This document shows positions 63,175 to 64,000 of a stretch of 64,000 bases of DNA, in pieces; the first letter of the stretch is position 1, and the number at the start of each line of letters is the position of its first letter. The notes under the pieces were generated by a model. That model did no database searches and was not told the DNA's origin. It saw only the letters and a program-made list of their open reading frames with translations. Both the position numbers and the translations under genes were made by a program. Where the stretch lies: contig NZ_FOKR01000022.1 in the NCBI RefSeq assembly GCF_900112195.1, positions 1-64,000 of the forward strand, written 5' to 3'. The stretch comes from Butyrivibrio sp. YAB3001. GTDB taxonomy: Bacteria > Bacillota > Clostridia > Lachnospirales > Lachnospiraceae.

Positions 63175-64000
63175 TTATTTAGTTAAAAGAACTACTGTCT
63201 CTATAGACCTTGTAAAAGGAAACATATCAACCGGTATTGCTTTATTCACCTTATATCCTCCCTTTGTGATAAGCTCAAGATCTCGAGCAAGTGAATCAGG
63301 GCTGCAGGAGATATAAACAACTTTCTTCGGAGCAAGGGCGATCATTGAGGAAATAAACTCAGGTGTAGAACCTGAACGAGGCGGATCCATAAATACAAGG
63401 TCCACTTTATCACCTGAATCAGCCATCTGCTGCATGAATCTTGTAGCATCATTTTCATAGAAAGTGATATTCTTTATTTCATTTATTTTGGCGTTCAGAT
63501 TTGCATCCTTAACCGCATCCTTGTTGAGCTCCACAGAAATAACTTCTTTGACATGAGGGCTTGCAATTATACCAATCGTACCTACGCCGCAGTAGCAGTC
63601 AAGCGCAGTCTCATCACCCTTAAGGTCTGCCATTTCAATCGCTGTTTTGTACAACACTTCTGTCTGAACAGGATTGACCTGATAGAAGGACTTTGGACTT
63701 ATCTTAAACTTCATTCCGCAGCATATATCGTAAATAAAGCCCGGTCCATACATAGGCTTTTCTTTATCTCCAAGGATCATACTGGTCTGCTTGTCATTTA
63801 TGTTCATGACAATAGTAGTGATCTCAGGATGCTCTTTTAAAAGAGCTTTTACAAAATTGTTCTTTGATGGAAAAACAGGTGATACCGTCACAAGCACTAC
63901 CATAATCTCACCGGTGTTTTTACCAATTCTGATAAGAACATGGCGAAGAAGTCCAAAACCGTTGTCTTCGTCATAAGTCTTGATCTTAAAGGACTTTAAC
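63175..64000 (-). CDS. RlmCD/TrmA-type rRNA m5U methyltransferase, 3' part (runs off window)
   Basis: The frame stays open from 63903 to the window end; upstream codons give LKSFKIKTYDEDNGFGLLRH and VLIRIGKNTGEIMVV, so the gene is cut by the edge. DCYCGVGTIGI, DPPRSGSTPEF, YISCSPDSLARDLELI and SIETVVLLTK are the TrmA-family motifs. It is a second copy of the RlmD type (the other is at 13055). Like that one it ends without the clostridial extension. The N-terminal Fe-S part is outside the window. Confidence 0.88.
   Translation of the reverse strand, partial: LKSFKIKTYDEDNGFGLLRHVLIRIGKNTGEIMVVLVTVSPVFPSKNNFVKALLKEHPEITTIVMNINDKQTSMILGDKEKPMYGPGFIYDICCGMKFKISPKSFYQVNPVQTEVLYKTAIEMADLKGDETALDCYCGVGTIGIIASPHVKEVISVELNKDAVKDANLNAKINEIKNITFYENDATRFMQQMADSGDKVDLVFMDPPRSGSTPEFISSMIALAPKKVVYISCSPDSLARDLELITKGGYKVNKAIPVDMFPFTRSIETVVLLTK

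Overview
The window reads as a chromosome segment of a low-GC Gram-positive of the class Clostridia, most likely Lachnospiraceae (Butyrivibrio-like). The evidence is the Firmicutes gene orders (rimP-nusA-ylxR-ylxQ-infB-rbfA-nrnA-truB-ribF; pyrH-frr-uppS-cdsA; nusB-xseA-xseB-ispA-dxs-tlyA-nadK-argR-recN), a PolC-type polymerase, MEP-pathway isoprenoid genes, AGGAGG-type ribosome binding sites and near-consensus sigma-A promoters. The taxon is an inference from gene content; I could not search a database. Almost every gene is on the minus strand. The exceptions are a repressor remnant near 1.7 kb and a two-gene surface-polysaccharide unit at 33.4-35.2 kb.

Region A (1-12.8 kb) is accessory and partly decayed. 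It holds an IS607-type serine recombinase start interrupted by a stop codon, the 3' end of a D5/P4-like primase-helicase fused head to head with a broken XRE repressor, and a truncated RepA_N replication initiator. Between these lies cargo: three GNAT acetyltransferases, HIT, 2'-5' RNA ligase-like, Nudix, a frameshifted pyroglutamyl-peptidase-like gene, a second-type RsgA GTPase, a SAM methyltransferase, an AbiEi/AbiEii toxin-antitoxin operon, and a frameshifted metallophosphoesterase. Two close paralogues of a small coiled-coil/HTH protein sit 10.9 kb apart in the same orientation. Each has a perfect TTGACA-17-TATAAT promoter whose -35 box lies in a GTCAAT-N5-ATTGAC palindrome, and each is followed by a different effector gene. 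Two detached pieces of the C-terminal extension of RlmD-type methyltransferases are also here.

Region B (12.8-33.3 kb) is core. It runs rlmD, a small membrane protein, pcrA, a DUF1836 gene, recN, argR, nadK, tlyA, dxs, ispA, xseB, xseA, nusB and asp23. A transglutaminase-like lipoprotein, prfC, pnp and rpsO follow. Region C (33.4-35.2 kb, plus strand) is a GT2 glycosyltransferase and a ChbG/YdjC deacetylase inserted between rpsO and ribF. Region D (35.3-50.1 kb) is ribF, truB, nrnA, rbfA, infB, ylxQ, ylxR, nusA and rimP, then tRNA-Glu(CUC), a PAP2 phosphatase and polC. Region E (50.1-57.9 kb) is ispG, rseP, dxr, cdsA, uppS, frr, pyrH and a bactofilin. Region F (57.9-64 kb) is a polysaccharide deacetylase, two secreted proteins including a DUF5722 protein, truA, an ECF-type S component and the 3' part of a second RlmCD-type methyltransferase that runs off the window.

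The core genes work together in translation and ribosome maturation (rimP, nusA, infB, rbfA, truB, frr, prfC, rpsO), RNA turnover (pnp, nrnA), replication and repair (polC, pcrA, recN, xseAB), isoprenoid and lipid carrier synthesis (dxs, dxr, ispG, ispA, uppS, cdsA) and the envelope.
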